Shown one piece after another: positions 24,381 to 24,396 of a DNA stretch of 24,396 nt; within the stretch, counting starts at the first letter, position 1, and the number at the start of each line of letters is the position of its first letter. Both the position numbers and the translations under genes were made by a program. Under the pieces are notes generated by a model, which saw nothing but the letters and a program-made list of their open reading frames with translations, did no database searches and was not told where the DNA came from. The stretch spans positions 1-24,396 of the forward strand of contig URTQ01000007.1 in the NCBI GenBank assembly GCA_900550855.1. The letters run 5' to 3'. This stretch comes from an uncultured Eubacteriales bacterium (lineage in GTDB: Bacteria; Bacillota; Clostridia; Christensenellales; CAG-917).

Positions 24381-24396
24381 GCGTTTTTTCAATGTT

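Noticed and set aside
1..24396. tRNA, rRNA, CRISPR arrays, insertion sequences
   Set aside because: I found no tRNA cloverleaf, rRNA segment, regular repeat-spacer array or transposase with terminal repeats in the window.

Overview
The window looks like a chromosomal segment of an endospore-forming, Gram-positive-type anaerobe of the Clostridia. The grounds are a complete gerA-type germinant-receptor operon, strong AGGAGG-type ribosome binding sites, TTGACA/TATAAT-type promoters, U-tailed intrinsic terminators and a Clostridia-style NADP glutamate dehydrogenase. The lineage is an inference; no rRNA or tRNA gene is present to fix it.

Layout. (1) Positions 1-371 (minus) hold the AT-rich 5' end of a gene resembling bacterial defence-type reverse transcriptases. 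Its reading frame is broken exactly at a dnaX-like A AAA AAG heptamer. (2) 577-1704 (plus) encodes a rhodanese-TtcA fusion. (3) 1805-4292 (minus) encodes a DUF2804 protein and an M28 metallopeptidase whose catalytic domain is interrupted by membrane helices. (4) A LysR regulator (4410-5315, minus) diverges from a CPA2 antiporter and MgtC-family operon (5449-7575, plus) across a perfect inverted repeat. (5) 7635-9941 (minus) encodes signal peptidase I and a large alpha/beta-hydrolase-like protein that lacks the catalytic Ser and His. (6) 9832-14147 (minus) is the germinant-receptor operon, in transcription order GerAA, GerAB, GerAC, followed by a small low-complexity protein. (7) gtrA-family (14243-14917) and gdhA (15329-16675), both minus, are separated by a region with tandem terminators. 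(8) 17189-24330 (plus) is a three-gene block of very large unrecognised envelope proteins. Two are membrane proteins with the same topology (three N-terminal helices, a large external domain, one C-terminal helix and a charged tail). The third is a 768-residue lipoprotein. The second membrane protein carries a frameshift in a poly-G stretch, and the shifted frame restores the missing C-terminal helix and stops just before a terminator.

How the genes may work together. The antiporter and MgtC-like protein probably form a LysR-controlled ion-homeostasis unit. GerAA/AB/AC would form the inner-membrane receptor that starts spore germination. GdhA links ammonium and 2-oxoglutarate to glutamate. 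The three envelope proteins are the best candidate for an undescribed system: they are adjacent and co-oriented, have strong translation signals and C-ending codon use of the kind associated with high expression, and match no family I can name.
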